This document shows positions 35,801 to 44,898 of a DNA stretch of 64,000 bases, piece by piece. How positions within the stretch are numbered: the stretch's first letter is position 1; every line of letters starts with the position of its first letter. The notes beneath the pieces are model-generated. The model did no database searches, was not told the origin of the DNA, and was given only the letters and a program-made list of their open reading frames with translations. The stretch is from DATKMK01 sp035541895. Lineage in GTDB: Bacteria > Desulfobacterota > Binatia > HRBIN30 > JACQVA1. The translations under genes and the position numbers were made by a program. The stretch is taken from contig DATKMK010000114.1 in assembly GCA_035541895.1 (NCBI GenBank), positions 1-64,000 of the forward strand. Direction: 5' to 3'.

Positions 35801-36159
35801 CGATCGGCGAACCCGTGAATCGTGCCGATGAAGGCCGCGTCGAGATTCGACAAGGCGTCGCGCAGTTGATCGACGCGCTCGTCCGCGTTGCGTGCGGCGT
35901 GTTCCAGCTCGCGCAGCAATTGCTCGCGGATGCGAAAGCGCAGCTCACCGGCGGCGCGGCGGGTGAAGGTGAGCGCCGCCAGCCGCTTGATCGAGACCGG
36001 CGTCGTAGCGGCGGTGCGCGGTGCGAGCAGTTCGACCGTCCGATCGATGATGGTCTTGGTCTTGCCGGTCCCGGCGCCGGCGACGACCGCGACATTGCGC
36101 GCGCGCTCGCTGACGATCGCCGCGCGGGCGCCTTGATCGTCGCTGGCCGGCTCAGTCAT
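32809..36159 (-). CDS. addA: AddA-type UvrD-family helicase-nuclease
   Basis: 1116 residues from ATG 36159. Superfamily 1A helicase: Walker A VVAGAGTGKTKTIIDR, Walker B HIFVDEFQDTDPLQ, motif GDPKQSIYRFRRAD, and VMSIHQAKGLEFPVVIL. The C-terminal RecB-like nuclease has GTVVHRALEL, IVVIDFKSDQ and QYAEQLRLYG. With AddB it processes double-strand breaks for recombination, recognising Chi-like sites. The addB gene ends 59 bases upstream, so the pair is an operon. An upstream in-frame start would run into addB and was rejected. Confidence 0.92.
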   Translation of the reverse strand: MTEPASDDQGARAAIVSERARNVAVVAGAGTGKTKTIIDRTVELLAPRTAATTPVSIKRLAALTFTRRAAGELRFRIREQLLRELEHAARNADERVDQLRDALSNLDAAFIGTIHGFADRLLRLRPVEARLSPAYALVEDTSELVRETFVRMRRAAEAGTLADSLGVYAETLDSDLIREAADTLRAASRAGLQMARAESAYGPLPSVEAVLSSMIDTRDVEVALPPVPDPVLATVRAAADRFAQMVRTMRGRAFGHQQLRRLSHALRRLHESDDPAEAFRVVQEAWRGRTIYKREFDDDQTGWSIYQAVRPDSSKPGSLAEQLRGPQRWLAVRLVRLFPVLKAMYERVKDEHEVVDYLDLLVKLRNVLRDRPEARRFYQGLFDHIFVDEFQDTDPLQCEIVFFLCEDGANAERWDTVHLVPGKLTIVGDPKQSIYRFRRADIVMYDDATQRLRAGGAFEARLNTNFRSRPELIDFYNQQLAKLLGRDSDRPVDAATGRAHYEPLTADPKLARTGVCVHVLPYAACVDREKGKLLAGNGRAIEADVVASYIRTLLGSQRSVRDPDTGVERPVRPGDIAVLACVTSNLPLLLEQLDARGIEYSARGGALFLAHPVARQYLLGLRALADPDDGVARAALMQPPFFALDRADLVRAAAAGATEAHARVEAAKAAIRELRAKRFQQSPGATARDLIEHTALGRAVITGRTGQQTLAALYEIAWELDRRAAVDGLDYDQATALVRSWAEDPVFLDAPEPLGGSAVRVMSIHQAKGLEFPVVILWDGFQTLSDRAGGLWKVERDGAAWALSIGSVAVEHPSGNGLIEREKVFGESERRRMYYVAATRARDLLVLPLPHTKSERLPYATKALADHVTPDLIEQFDQFTPDARPRWAVDSDATRPTAVRADPELQARLDADAAEFSTRLMRAAEPVAVPTAVTALAKRSEAAGGEDATEAERERKTAGARYGSEFGTVVHRALELVLSGAQSSARAAVAVAVAEAQADVHPEASADVERALEALRAAGLTSANGWQLSSEYPVYDTQPGILLVGLVDLLAVSDQEIVVIDFKSDQPRDGAIAAAYPQYAEQLRLYGAALQHSGRVGNRILRLGMLLTATAELRWL

Positions 36160-36218
36160 CGCCCGACCTAGACGGAGGGGCACAACGCGCTGTGCTCCTC
36201 CATGCAAAGCGCAGCCGC

Positions 36219-39200
36219 CTATGCCGCATCCTCGTGCCCTTCTTGCTTCATACGCACGAACGCCCTGACTTCGGGCGACAGCTCTCCCTTCGCCAACTGC
36301 GCGGCGCTGCGCTCTTGTGCGCCTTTGCCGCAGGTCGGTTGGAACGGACAATAGGTGCAATCCGACGGCTCGGGCGTGCGCGGGAACGTCCCGGCCGCCA
36401 ACAAGCCACGCGCGATCCCCAACCAGGTGCGCGTCGCGTCGCGCAGCGCGGTCAGGTCCGAATGCTCGAAGCGGCGTTCCGGTTGCTGTGCGGCAGAGGG
36501 ATGCACGTAGGCCGCATGTACGACCGCGGCGTGCGCCGACTCCGCTTCGAGCGCAAGAACGTACAAGCCGATCTGCAGATCGCGCGCTGGATTGACCGGC
36601 TCTTCCTGAAAGTCGTGCACGCGGCCGGTTTTGAGGTCGCGCACCGACAGCTTACCGGTGCCCCAGCGATCGACGCGGTCGATCTGGCCGGCGACGTACA
36701 GCTCGCCGCCCGGAACGGACAACGTCACGGGCGTCGGATCGCCGAAGCTCTGCTCGGCGGCGACGAACGTGCGCTTCGTCATCTCCCATTCGATCTCGAC
36801 CAGCCGTTCGATCTGCCGCACCAGGCGGTGTCGTTCGCGCTCGACCGCATCGTCGCCGCGCAGCGGATACTCGGCCCGCCAGATCTCGAACTGTTCGACG
36901 GCGACATGGCGCGCCCGCCGTTGCCATTCGTCGAGATCGCGGTCGTGCGCGCACAGCTCCGCGCCATGCCGGCGGAAGAACGCTTCCGCTACGCGATGAA
37001 ACAAGGAGCCGTACGCCGGCGGATCGATGGCGTCGGTCGACGGTCGCGCAGCCGGCTCGCTGAAGTTTAGAATGTATCGCCACAAGAAGCGGTGCGGACA
37101 CTGTAGCAACGTGCCGAGCGCGGACGCGGAGATCGGGCGCTCGCGGCTCAGGCCGGGCACGGTGCCGCTCGGCCACGCCGCCGTGAGGAATCCGTCGAGC
37201 CCGGTTGGTGCGGCCGGCGCACTCGAAACCAGTGCGTGCACTCGGTCGAGCCGATTTGCGGAATCCTCGCACCAGTTGCTGGGGACCCGCCAATCGGACG
37301 CTTCTCGGTGGGGCGCGCGCGTCAGCCGTGCCCGAGTTTGCAACGACCGCTCCGCCGCATCGTCGCGCGCCGCGAGACCGGGGGCGTAGTACGCCGCGCG
37401 CAATCGGGCGGCGTTGGGCACATCGCCTTCGCTCGATCCATCGGACCGACGCGCCACCGCTGCGGCGACTTCGAGCATGACGCCGGAGACTTCGCGCTCG
37501 CTGCGGTCGATCCACTGGCGCGACGCGGAGAGCGCCAGCCGGTCGCTGGTGGCGGTAACGATGCGGAAGAAGGCGTGCAGATCCTCCAATACCCGATCTT
37601 CAAGCCGCGGAACGACCACCGACCGATACTGTGGTTGCAGCAGCTCTTCGAGTCGAACTCTGATGTCGTTCGGCACGATGGGATCATCGTGTGGCGTGCC
37701 GGGCACGATGCCTTCGGCGAGACCGAGGACGCGGACGGCGCGGAACGGAATTCCTGCGGCCTGCTCGGCGGTGCCGACGAATACCGCCGGCTCGCCGATG
37801 CGACCGTGTGGAATTCGAATGCCGGCGCCGGCATCGAGCAGCCACGTCACCGCTGCCACGCCGCGCACCTCCTCCGCCAACGGCTCCGCCAAGATCGGGT
37901 CGAGTGCGTCGTCAACCAGGCCGAGCGCGTTGACAGGAAGCGGTGGCATAACCACCTGAGTGCCAACAAACTCGCGAATCATCGGCCACAAAGTGCGCAG
38001 CGGCTCGCCGGCAATGACGGCGGCGGCGACGTTTTGCAGCGACTCGATCGGCGCAAGCATCGGCTCGACATCGGCGAGCCATCGCTCGGTGTCGCGACGG
38101 GTGAATAGGTGGCGGCGCTTTTCGGGTTCAGTGTCGGATGCCGGCAACTCACTCAACGCCTGCTGCAGGGCCTCTCGTCGCTGCTGCAGGCGCGGCAGCC
38201 ACTCGAGCGCACCGTTGGAATGCGTCGGACTGCCGCCAACAATGCCGGCACCATAGACAATCTCCGCCGTGCGTGACGGGCTCAAGCGCGATCGACCTTC
38301 GGCGTCGCCGGCGCGCCGCAGCGATGGGAGCAGCGCGATCGTGGCTTCCGCTTCCAGCCCCCGCGCCAGGGCTTCGAGCACCGTGCACAGCCGCAACCCG
38401 GCGGGTGAATCGATGAACGGGACACCGCCGGCCACGACGACGTTGATCGGGGCCGTGTCGGTTGTGTCGAGGCGCGCCAGTCGATCGATCAGCAAGCGCG
38501 CGTGCGGGTCGAGCGCGGGGACGACGAGCGCGATCTGCTCCAAAGGGATGCCGGCGGCGATCTGCTCTTCCACCCACAGCGCGGCGGCTTGGAGCTCGTC
38601 CTCGACGCTCGGATAGGCTTCGAAGTCGACGCTGCCGTCCGGACCAGCCGAACGCGGTCGGGCAGGGTCGGCGGCGACGTCGGACGGCATGAACAGATAG
38701 CGCTGCGCAAGGGCCAGTTCGTTGCGCGCGGATTCCCCGGCGGGTGATGTGTGTGTTGCCGGTGGGCTCACCACCGACGCGCGCCAGCGCTGTGTGCCGG
38801 TTCGCAGCGGGCGGGCATCGAGGAAGACGATGGTGCAATCGGGGAGCGCGTCGAGGAATCGTAAGAGGACCGCTGACGGTGACGACGTGAGAAACGCGGC
38901 GATCGCCCCAAAGGGCTGCGCCGGTCGCGGATCGGCGTGCAGCGCCGCCGCTGCATCAGTGAGCAACTGCGCCACGCTGCAGCGCGTGCCGCGATCGGCG
39001 TCAACCGCCGACCACACCGCGGCGACGTCGTGGAGACGGCGGCCGGCGAGCGAATCGCTTGCGCGCAACCTTGTTGCCGCCTCCTCCGTCAACCGTGGAT
39101 CGAGACCGCTGCCTTCGAGTTCCTCGATGACGCGCGCAAACGCGTCGGCGTAGCCGCGCCCGGAGCGCAGTTGATCGGCGTCGAAGTATTGGAGGCGCTG

Positions 39201-39512
39201 CCGCAACTCGCGGCGGTGAAAAGCCAGGTGAATGCGCAGGCGCCGCACCGCTTCCCAGCCGCGTTCGCGCGGCGCTCCGCTCCGCACCAGCACCTCGTGG
39301 GCGAGCACGACCGGGTCGAGGAAGGACACGCCGGCGAGTCGACCGGGTTGGCCGCGCTCGACTGCGACGGCGCGCCGCAGCACGTGCGCACGCGTGCTGC
39401 GGCACAGTATGGTCGCCCGCCGAGCAAGCGGCGCGTCCGCAGACGGCAACCATTCGATAAGGTGGGCGAAGGCGTCTGCCGCGCTGCCGAGCGGGACACA
39501 TGTGCAAGCCAC
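36219..39512 (-). CDS. addB: AddB-like PD-(D/E)XK nuclease/helicase subunit
   Basis: About 1097 residues from GTG 39512, with GGAG five bases upstream; earlier starts overlap the divergent lipoprotein gene. The nuclease domain has GSLFHRVAEAFFRR, QIDRVDRWGTGKLSVRDLKTG and QIGLYVLAL. Four Cys for a 4Fe-4S cluster lie in LQCPHRF and CTYCPFQPTCG, as in AddB. No canonical Walker A was found at the N-terminus, so ATP binding may be lost, as in some AddB proteins. First gene of the operon with addA. Confidence 0.88.
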   Translation of the reverse strand: MACTCVPLGSAADAFAHLIEWLPSADAPLARRATILCRSTRAHVLRRAVAVERGQPGRLAGVSFLDPVVLAHEVLVRSGAPRERGWEAVRRLRIHLAFHRRELRQRLQYFDADQLRSGRGYADAFARVIEELEGSGLDPRLTEEAATRLRASDSLAGRRLHDVAAVWSAVDADRGTRCSVAQLLTDAAAALHADPRPAQPFGAIAAFLTSSPSAVLLRFLDALPDCTIVFLDARPLRTGTQRWRASVVSPPATHTSPAGESARNELALAQRYLFMPSDVAADPARPRSAGPDGSVDFEAYPSVEDELQAAALWVEEQIAAGIPLEQIALVVPALDPHARLLIDRLARLDTTDTAPINVVVAGGVPFIDSPAGLRLCTVLEALARGLEAEATIALLPSLRRAGDAEGRSRLSPSRTAEIVYGAGIVGGSPTHSNGALEWLPRLQQRREALQQALSELPASDTEPEKRRHLFTRRDTERWLADVEPMLAPIESLQNVAAAVIAGEPLRTLWPMIREFVGTQVVMPPLPVNALGLVDDALDPILAEPLAEEVRGVAAVTWLLDAGAGIRIPHGRIGEPAVFVGTAEQAAGIPFRAVRVLGLAEGIVPGTPHDDPIVPNDIRVRLEELLQPQYRSVVVPRLEDRVLEDLHAFFRIVTATSDRLALSASRQWIDRSEREVSGVMLEVAAAVARRSDGSSEGDVPNAARLRAAYYAPGLAARDDAAERSLQTRARLTRAPHREASDWRVPSNWCEDSANRLDRVHALVSSAPAAPTGLDGFLTAAWPSGTVPGLSRERPISASALGTLLQCPHRFLWRYILNFSEPAARPSTDAIDPPAYGSLFHRVAEAFFRRHGAELCAHDRDLDEWQRRARHVAVEQFEIWRAEYPLRGDDAVERERHRLVRQIERLVEIEWEMTKRTFVAAEQSFGDPTPVTLSVPGGELYVAGQIDRVDRWGTGKLSVRDLKTGRVHDFQEEPVNPARDLQIGLYVLALEAESAHAAVVHAAYVHPSAAQQPERRFEHSDLTALRDATRTWLGIARGLLAAGTFPRTPEPSDCTYCPFQPTCGKGAQERSAAQLAKGELSPEVRAFVRMKQEGHEDAA

Positions 39513-39594
39513 GGGCGCTCCATAGCATGTCTTCGCCCGGCTCGAACATCGAGCCGATTGAATGTGCACGCCTGAGTGGGCACACTCGCGCGTC

Positions 39595-40785
39595 ATGCTT
39601 GCCTCGACGCGAATTGGTGCGCTCTCCGTGATCCTGTTGCTTGCGGCATGCCGGGTGCCGGCCCCGGGCATTGCCGTCAACGCCGATCGCGTGCGCGCGA
39701 TCACGCAAGCCATTGCCGAATTGCGCCAACGGGACTTCGCCACTCCGCCGCGCGTCGAAGTCCTCGATCGCGACGCGATGGCCGCGGCGGTGACGCGCGT
39801 CCGCGCGCGCGACGAAAGCCTGCGCATCTTACGCGTCCGTTCGATCGTCGATCGGGCCTTCGGCGATCCATGGACCACCGATCCGCTCGGGGCCGTGCGA
39901 AAACTGCCGACCGACAACTCGTTCGGGGTCTACAGCCCGAGCGACGACACCTTGTTTCTCTCTCGCGCTCGGCTGGAGACGCCCGTGGTGCCCGACTTGG
40001 GAGAGTTTCTTCGGGACGGGCAGACGCTCGCCGACGTCGTGATCATCCATGAACTGGCGCACGCTTGGCAGCACCGTCACTTCCCCGCGCTGTTCGCGCC
40101 GAGCGACGACATCGACCGATGGGAGACTCAGCACGCGCTGATCGAGGGCGATGCGGAAGTCACGACCGTCGCGCTGTTGCAACACGGCGTGGACGAGCGC
40201 GCGCTCGATTCCTACCAGCAACTGCGACAGCGGATGGCGACGACCGCCGGGCAAGAACCAGCACGCAACCGCGACTGGCAGTTTCGTTACGCATGCACCC
40301 CACGCTATCTCGCCGGGATCGTTCGGTCGGGCGGGTGGAAAACGTTAAACGAACTGCTCGATCGTCCGCCCCGAGCGACGGGGGCGCTATTGGAACCGGA
40401 CGCCTGGTCCGCCGCCGCCGCGGATGATCCGCCGTTCGCGTGTCCCGAAGGGTGGGATCGCGCCGTCGACACACGCATCGGCGCGTTTCAGATTCCGCCG
40501 CTGCTGCGCATGTTACCGAAGACCATGCTTGGCGCCGCCGGCTGGCGAGCTGATCGGTTGCAGGTGTGCGTGCGCGGCGAGGACGTTCGGTGGCGGTGGA
40601 CGACGCACTGGCGGAGCGAAGCGACGGCCAGGGACTTTGCCGCTGCCGCGCGGGCACATCTGCAGCGGCAGCACCCCGCGGTACACTTGAGCGACGGGGA
40701 CGCGATCCACATTTCGCCGCTCTCGTGGCTCGAGCGCCGCGGGCGAACGGTGGTGGTGGCCGACGGCCGCGCCGCGGCGTCGTGA
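39595..40785 (+). CDS. Putative metallopeptidase lipoprotein (HExxH)
   Basis: 396 residues from ATG 39595. Lipobox ILLLAAC gives a lipid anchor. The zinc motif VVIIHELAHAWQHRHF is followed about 35 residues later by ALIEGDAEV, which supplies the third ligand of a gluzincin. It is likely an envelope peptidase of unknown substrate; I could not place the family. Divergent from addB and followed 51 bases later by the cytidylate-kinase-like gene. Confidence 0.8.
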   Translation: MLASTRIGALSVILLLAACRVPAPGIAVNADRVRAITQAIAELRQRDFATPPRVEVLDRDAMAAAVTRVRARDESLRILRVRSIVDRAFGDPWTTDPLGAVRKLPTDNSFGVYSPSDDTLFLSRARLETPVVPDLGEFLRDGQTLADVVIIHELAHAWQHRHFPALFAPSDDIDRWETQHALIEGDAEVTTVALLQHGVDERALDSYQQLRQRMATTAGQEPARNRDWQFRYACTPRYLAGIVRSGGWKTLNELLDRPPRATGALLEPDAWSAAAADDPPFACPEGWDRAVDTRIGAFQIPPLLRMLPKTMLGAAGWRADRLQVCVRGEDVRWRWTTHWRSEATARDFAAAARAHLQRQHPAVHLSDGDAIHISPLSWLERRGRTVVVADGRAAAS

Positions 40786-40836
40786 CCGAAAAGACTCCGT
40801 TGGCGCCGGGCGGAGAGATGGCTAGAATGGCGCTGT

Positions 40837-41391
40837 ATGCTCATCACGATTTCGGGCACGCCCGGCAGCGGCAAGACCACGGTGGCGAAGCTACTGAGCC
40901 AGCGGCTCGGCCTGCCGCATGTGTATGCCGGCGACCTCTACCGCGCCGAGGCCGAGCGGCGCGGGCTGTCGTTGGCCGAGTTCAATCGACTCTCCGAGCA
41001 GGATCACGCGATCGACCGTGATCTCGACGCACGCATGGCGGCATACGCGCGCGCCGGCAACGTCGTGCTCGAAGGACGCTTGGCCGCGTTCGTCGCCCGC
41101 CAAGAGGGCGCGGACGCGCTCAAGGTGTGGTTGACGGCCAGCGACGAGACCCGCGCGCGGCGCGTGGCGACCCGTGAAAACGGGGACTGGCAACAGATCT
41201 TGCACGACAACCGCGAACGCAATCAGTCGGACGCCAGCCGCTATCGCGCGATCTACGGCTTCGATCTCAGCGACACGTCGATCTACGATCTGGTGCTGCT
41301 CACCGACGATGCCACACCGGAAGCATTGGCGGAGGTCATCCTCAAACGAGCGCGTGAGCGCTACGGCAACGGCGACGGATCGGTGCCATGA
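40837..41391 (+). CDS. Cytidylate-kinase-like P-loop kinase
   Basis: 184 residues. P-loop ISGTPGSGKTTVAKLLSQ opens the protein; GDLYRAEAERRGLSLAEFN and VVLEGRLAAFVARQ fit the short CMP kinase class found in archaea and some bacteria. It would phosphorylate CMP or dCMP. The stop overlaps the start of the RelA/SpoT gene by 4 bases (ATGA), so translation is coupled. Other small-molecule kinases share this fold. Confidence 0.85.
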   Translation: MLITISGTPGSGKTTVAKLLSQRLGLPHVYAGDLYRAEAERRGLSLAEFNRLSEQDHAIDRDLDARMAAYARAGNVVLEGRLAAFVARQEGADALKVWLTASDETRARRVATRENGDWQQILHDNRERNQSDASRYRAIYGFDLSDTSIYDLVLLTDDATPEALAEVILKRARERYGNGDGSVP

Positions 41392-43538
41392 AGATCGCCG
41401 ATCTCATCGACAAGGTGCGGACGTACAGCAGCAACGCCGACGTGGAGGTGGTGCGGCGCGCGTACGATTTTTCCGCCCGTGTCCATAAGGGCCAAAAGCG
41501 CGAATCGGGCGAGCCGTACCTCACCCACCCGCTCGCCGTCGCCGGCATCATCGCCGACCTGCGTCTGGACGTGCCGAGCATCAGCGCCGCGTTGTTGCAC
41601 GACACGGTCGAGGACACGCTCACCACGCTGGAGGAGATCGAAGGGAACTTCGGCCCCGAGGTGGCGACGCTGGTCGACGGCGTCACCAAGATCAGCCAGA
41701 TCAACTTCACCAGCCGCGAAGAGAAGCAGGCCGAGAACTTCCGCAAGATGATCTTGGCGATGGCGCGCGACATCCGCGTGATCTTGATCAAGCTGGCCGA
41801 CCGCACGCACAACTTGCGGACGTTGGAGCACTTGCCGCCGGAGAAGCAACACGACATCGCCGAGGAGACCCTCGACATCTACGCGCCGCTGGCGCATCGG
41901 CTCGGCATTTACTGGATCAAGAGCGAACTGGAAGACAACGCGCTGCGCTACCTGCGACCGGAGGTCTACTATCAGCTCAAACGCAACGTCGCGAAGAAGA
42001 AGGCCGCGCGCGAACGCTACATCAAAGAAGTCCTCGACGTGTTGCGCAAGCGGCTGGAGGCCACCGGCATCAGCGCCGATCTGTCGGGCCGGCCCAAGCA
42101 CTTTTACTCGATCTACCAGAAGATGCAGAGCCAAAACCTGCTCTATGATCAGATCTACGACCTGGTCGCGTTCCGCATCATCGTCGACACCGTGCGCGAG
42201 TGTTACGAGGCGCTGGGCGTGGTGCACGCGGCGTGGAAGCCGGTGCCCGGCCGCTTCAAAGACTACATCGGCTTGCCCAAGGCCAACGGCTATCAGTCGC
42301 TGCACACCACGGTGATCGGCCCGTACGGCGAGCGCATGGAGGTGCAGATTCGTACCCACGAGATGCATCGCGTCGCCGAGTCGGGCATCGCCGCGCATTG
42401 GCGATACAAAGGCCCCGGCACGCCGGCGGACGAAGCCCAACGATTCGCGTGGCTGCGCCAGCTCCTGGAGTGGCAGCAGCACTTGCCCGATCCGCAGGAT
42501 TTTCTGCGTTCGGTGAAAGACGATCTGTTCAGCGACGAGGTCTTCGTCTTCACCCCCAACGGCGATTTGCTCAACTTCCCCGAAGGCGCGTCGGTGATCG
42601 ACTTCGCGTATCGCATTCACTCCGAGGTCGGGCATCATTGCGCCGGCGCGCGGGTCAACGGCCGGCTGGTGCCGCTCCGCTATCGCCTTCACAACGGCGA
42701 CACGGTCGAGATCGTGACCACCGCGACGCAAACCCCGAGCCAGGATTGGCTCAACTTCGTCAAGACCAGCCGCGCCAAAGCGCGCATCCGGAGTTGGATC
42801 AAGTATCAGCAACGCAATCGCAGCATCGCCATCGGACGCGAAATTCTCGAACGCGACCTGGCGCGCTTCCATCTCGATCTCGGCCGCTTGCGTAAGGATG
42901 GGCAACTGGCGGCCGCTGCCAAGGCGGTGTCGGTGCGCGATGAAGATACGCTGCTCGCGGCCGTCGGCTACGGTAAGCTGACCTCGCACCAAGTGCTGGC
43001 GCACTTGGTGCCGGCGGAGGTATTGGCGGCCGGGGCGACCCCACAGGAAGAGGGCACGCTCAAGCGCCTCTTCCGCATGGTGAAGAAGCAGGTGCCCGGC
43101 GGCGTGCGCGTCAGCGGCGTCGAAGACACGCTGGTGCGGTTCGGCAAGTGCTGCGATCCGTTGCCGGGCGAGCGCATTCTCGGCTTCATCACGCGCGGCC
43201 GGGGGGTGACGGTGCACGCAATCGATTGTCCGCGCGTGCTCGAAAGCGATCCGCAACGGCGGGTCGAGGTAATGTGGGAAGACGGCGCGCAAGCCGCGCT
43301 GCGGCGGGTCACGGTCGAAGTGAGCTGCGTCGACGAGCCGGGGCTGCTCGCCGCGATGAGCAAAGCCATCAGCGGCGCGGGCGTCAACATCAGTCGGGCG
43401 CAGGTCAAGAGCATTCCCGAAAAGCGCGCGGTCAACACCTTCGAGGTGATGGTCGGCGACGCGACACAGTTGAACCGCGTGATGCGGGCGCTCGGCAAGG
43501 TGCGCGGGGTCACCCGCGTCGCCCGCGCCCGCGGCTAA
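41388..43538 (+). CDS. rel: Bifunctional (p)ppGpp synthetase/hydrolase
   Basis: 716 residues with the full RelA/SpoT layout. Hydrolase HD domain (LHDTVEDTLTTLEEIEGNFG) is intact; synthetase motifs are GRPKHFYSIYQKM and PKANGYQSLHTTV. The RFKD sequence (RXKD) predicts the bifunctional, SpoT/Rel-like type. Then come TGS (VFVFTPNGDLLNFPEGAS), a zinc-finger region (CCDPLPGERILGF) and a C-terminal ACT domain (VNISRAQVKSIPEK). It controls the stringent response. Downstream is a RidA gene 85 bases away. Confidence 0.97.
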   Translation: MKIADLIDKVRTYSSNADVEVVRRAYDFSARVHKGQKRESGEPYLTHPLAVAGIIADLRLDVPSISAALLHDTVEDTLTTLEEIEGNFGPEVATLVDGVTKISQINFTSREEKQAENFRKMILAMARDIRVILIKLADRTHNLRTLEHLPPEKQHDIAEETLDIYAPLAHRLGIYWIKSELEDNALRYLRPEVYYQLKRNVAKKKAARERYIKEVLDVLRKRLEATGISADLSGRPKHFYSIYQKMQSQNLLYDQIYDLVAFRIIVDTVRECYEALGVVHAAWKPVPGRFKDYIGLPKANGYQSLHTTVIGPYGERMEVQIRTHEMHRVAESGIAAHWRYKGPGTPADEAQRFAWLRQLLEWQQHLPDPQDFLRSVKDDLFSDEVFVFTPNGDLLNFPEGASVIDFAYRIHSEVGHHCAGARVNGRLVPLRYRLHNGDTVEIVTTATQTPSQDWLNFVKTSRAKARIRSWIKYQQRNRSIAIGREILERDLARFHLDLGRLRKDGQLAAAAKAVSVRDEDTLLAAVGYGKLTSHQVLAHLVPAEVLAAGATPQEEGTLKRLFRMVKKQVPGGVRVSGVEDTLVRFGKCCDPLPGERILGFITRGRGVTVHAIDCPRVLESDPQRRVEVMWEDGAQAALRRVTVEVSCVDEPGLLAAMSKAISGAGVNISRAQVKSIPEKRAVNTFEVMVGDATQLNRVMRALGKVRGVTRVARARG

Positions 43539-43623
43539 GGTGTCGACGTCGGAGTGGTTGCTGCCCTGCGTGGCCGCCGACAGTGGGAATCAATCGAAGG
43601 GCTTGTACAAGAGAGGGCGAAAC

Positions 43624-44022
43624 ATGAAGGAGCGCGTGCAGACCGCCGGTGCGCCGGCCGCGATCGGGCCGTATTCGCAGGCGGTGCGCGTCGGCGAATG
43701 GGTATTCTGTTCGGGGCAAATCGGATTGGATCCGACCACCGGCGCACTGGTCTCCGGCGGCACCGCAGCCGAAGCCGAACGGGCGCTGGCCAATCTGGCG
43801 GCGGTGTTGGCGACCGCGGGCGGATCGCTCGACGACGTCGTACGCACCACCATCTATCTCGTCGACCTCGCCGATTTCGCGCGCGTCAACGAGTTGTACG
43901 GCACGCGCTTTCGCCCGCCGTTTCCGGCGCGCTCGACGGTCGGAGTGGCGTCGTTGCCGCGCGGTGCGCGGATTGAAATCGATGCGATTGCGACGCTGAA
44001 ACGGAGAGGCGAAGCGGAGTGA
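43624..44022 (+). CDS. ridA: RidA/YjgF-family enamine deaminase
   Basis: 132 residues from ATG 43624. Family motifs GPYSQAVRVGEWVFCSGQIG and ARSTVGVASLPRGARIEIDA include the Arg and Glu used to hydrolyse reactive 2-aminoacrylate-type imines. GAGAGG precedes the start. RelA/SpoT-RidA neighbours are common in bacteria. It ends nine bases from the convergent L28 gene. Confidence 0.95.
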   Translation: MKERVQTAGAPAAIGPYSQAVRVGEWVFCSGQIGLDPTTGALVSGGTAAEAERALANLAAVLATAGGSLDDVVRTTIYLVDLADFARVNELYGTRFRPPFPARSTVGVASLPRGARIEIDAIATLKRRGEAE

Positions 44023-44031
44023 GCGACGGAC

Positions 44032-44223
44032 TTACGCGGCCTTCAACACCTTGCCGGAGCGGATGCAGCGGGTGCAGGCCAAGATATGACGGACGGTGCC
44101 TTTCAGGTTCGCGCGGACGCGCTGCAGGTTCGGGCGCCACAGACGTTTGGATTTGTTGTTCGCGTGACTGACGCGATTGCCCACCACCGGGCCCTTGCCG
44201 CAAACATCACAGGTGCGTGCCAT
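44032..44223 (-). CDS. rpmB: 50S ribosomal protein L28
   Basis: 63 residues. The N-terminus MARTCDVCGKGPVVGNRVSH and SKRLWRPNLQRVR are diagnostic; CxxC with a second Cys pair (CTRC) suggests the zinc-binding form. AAAGGAG precedes the ATG. No rpmG neighbour, so the gene stands alone here. Confidence 0.98.
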   Translation of the reverse strand: MARTCDVCGKGPVVGNRVSHANNKSKRLWRPNLQRVRANLKGTVRHILACTRCIRSGKVLKAA

Positions 44224-44280
44224 TGGTACTCCTTTGCGAAGGCGAAACAGCTAGCATAGCGACGGGAGCGGTGCAACGAC

Positions 44281-44895
44281 ATGTCGACCGATGAGCCCAT
44301 TTCGGTAGAAGCCCACTTACAGACCGCGATCGCCCCGCGCTTCGGGCAGATCGTCGCCGCGACCGCGAAGCAACTTGACGCGCTCCAACGTGATCTCGCG
44401 GACCTGCGGGCGGCGCGTGGCAGCATCGAGTGGCAGGTCGACGGCGAGGGCGGCGGCACCTGGTTCCTCAACATTGCGGATGGCGCGATGACGATCGCGC
44501 CGGCTGCGATCGAGCCGCCCTTCATGAGTGTGGCCCAGTCGGCCGAGAACTGGCGGCGATTCGTGTCGGGGGCCGCGACTCCGGGATTCCTCGGCGGCGG
44601 ATCATCGCGTCGCGGCCTGGGCAAGCAGCGCATCGAGCGCCTCCGAACGATCCGCGGATCGGTGCGATTCGTCGTTACCGGGATGCCCGACGGCGGCGAG
44701 TGGTCGTTCGTCACGCGATTCGGTCCCGGCCCGTTTCCCGAAGAATCGCAGACCAGGGTGACGCTGGCCGCTGCGGTGATGCAGCAACTCCAGGGCGAGG
44801 CGATCAACCCTCAACTCGCCTTCATGCAAGGGCAGGTGAGAATCGCCGGCGACACCGCGCTGGCGATGCAGCTCGGGATGGCGCTGTTCCTGTAG
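44281..44895 (+). CDS. SCP2 sterol-binding-like protein
   Basis: 204 residues. The C-terminal half carries the SCP2-like pattern LAFMQGQVRIAGDTALAMQL; the earlier IEWQVDGEGGGTWFLNIAD also fits. SCP2 folds bind hydrophobic ligands such as acyl-CoA or sterols. A tract in the middle (FLGGGSSRRGLGKQRIERLR) departs from the minimal fold. Possible carrier of acyl groups in the lipid-rich metabolism suggested by the acyl-CoA dehydrogenases; inference only. Confidence 0.75.
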   Translation: MSTDEPISVEAHLQTAIAPRFGQIVAATAKQLDALQRDLADLRAARGSIEWQVDGEGGGTWFLNIADGAMTIAPAAIEPPFMSVAQSAENWRRFVSGAATPGFLGGGSSRRGLGKQRIERLRTIRGSVRFVVTGMPDGGEWSFVTRFGPGPFPEESQTRVTLAAAVMQQLQGEAINPQLAFMQGQVRIAGDTALAMQLGMALFL

Positions 44896-44898
44896 GAA

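Noticed and set aside
34117..36171. Long plus-strand frame (684 codons) opposite addA
   Set aside because: It is the codon-aligned antisense of a real helicase, rich in Arg, His and Gln, and has no family motif. Such frames are expected with GC-rich codon bias.
36219..39917. AddB start at the first in-frame codon (39917)
   Set aside because: The extra 135 codons overlap the divergent lipoprotein gene and look Ser/Arg-rich; GTG 39512 has a ribosome site and gives the family N-terminus.
41361..43292. Long minus-strand frame (643 codons) opposite the RelA/SpoT gene
   Set aside because: Antisense shadow of an unmistakable RelA/SpoT gene; composition is His/Arg-rich and no motif is present.
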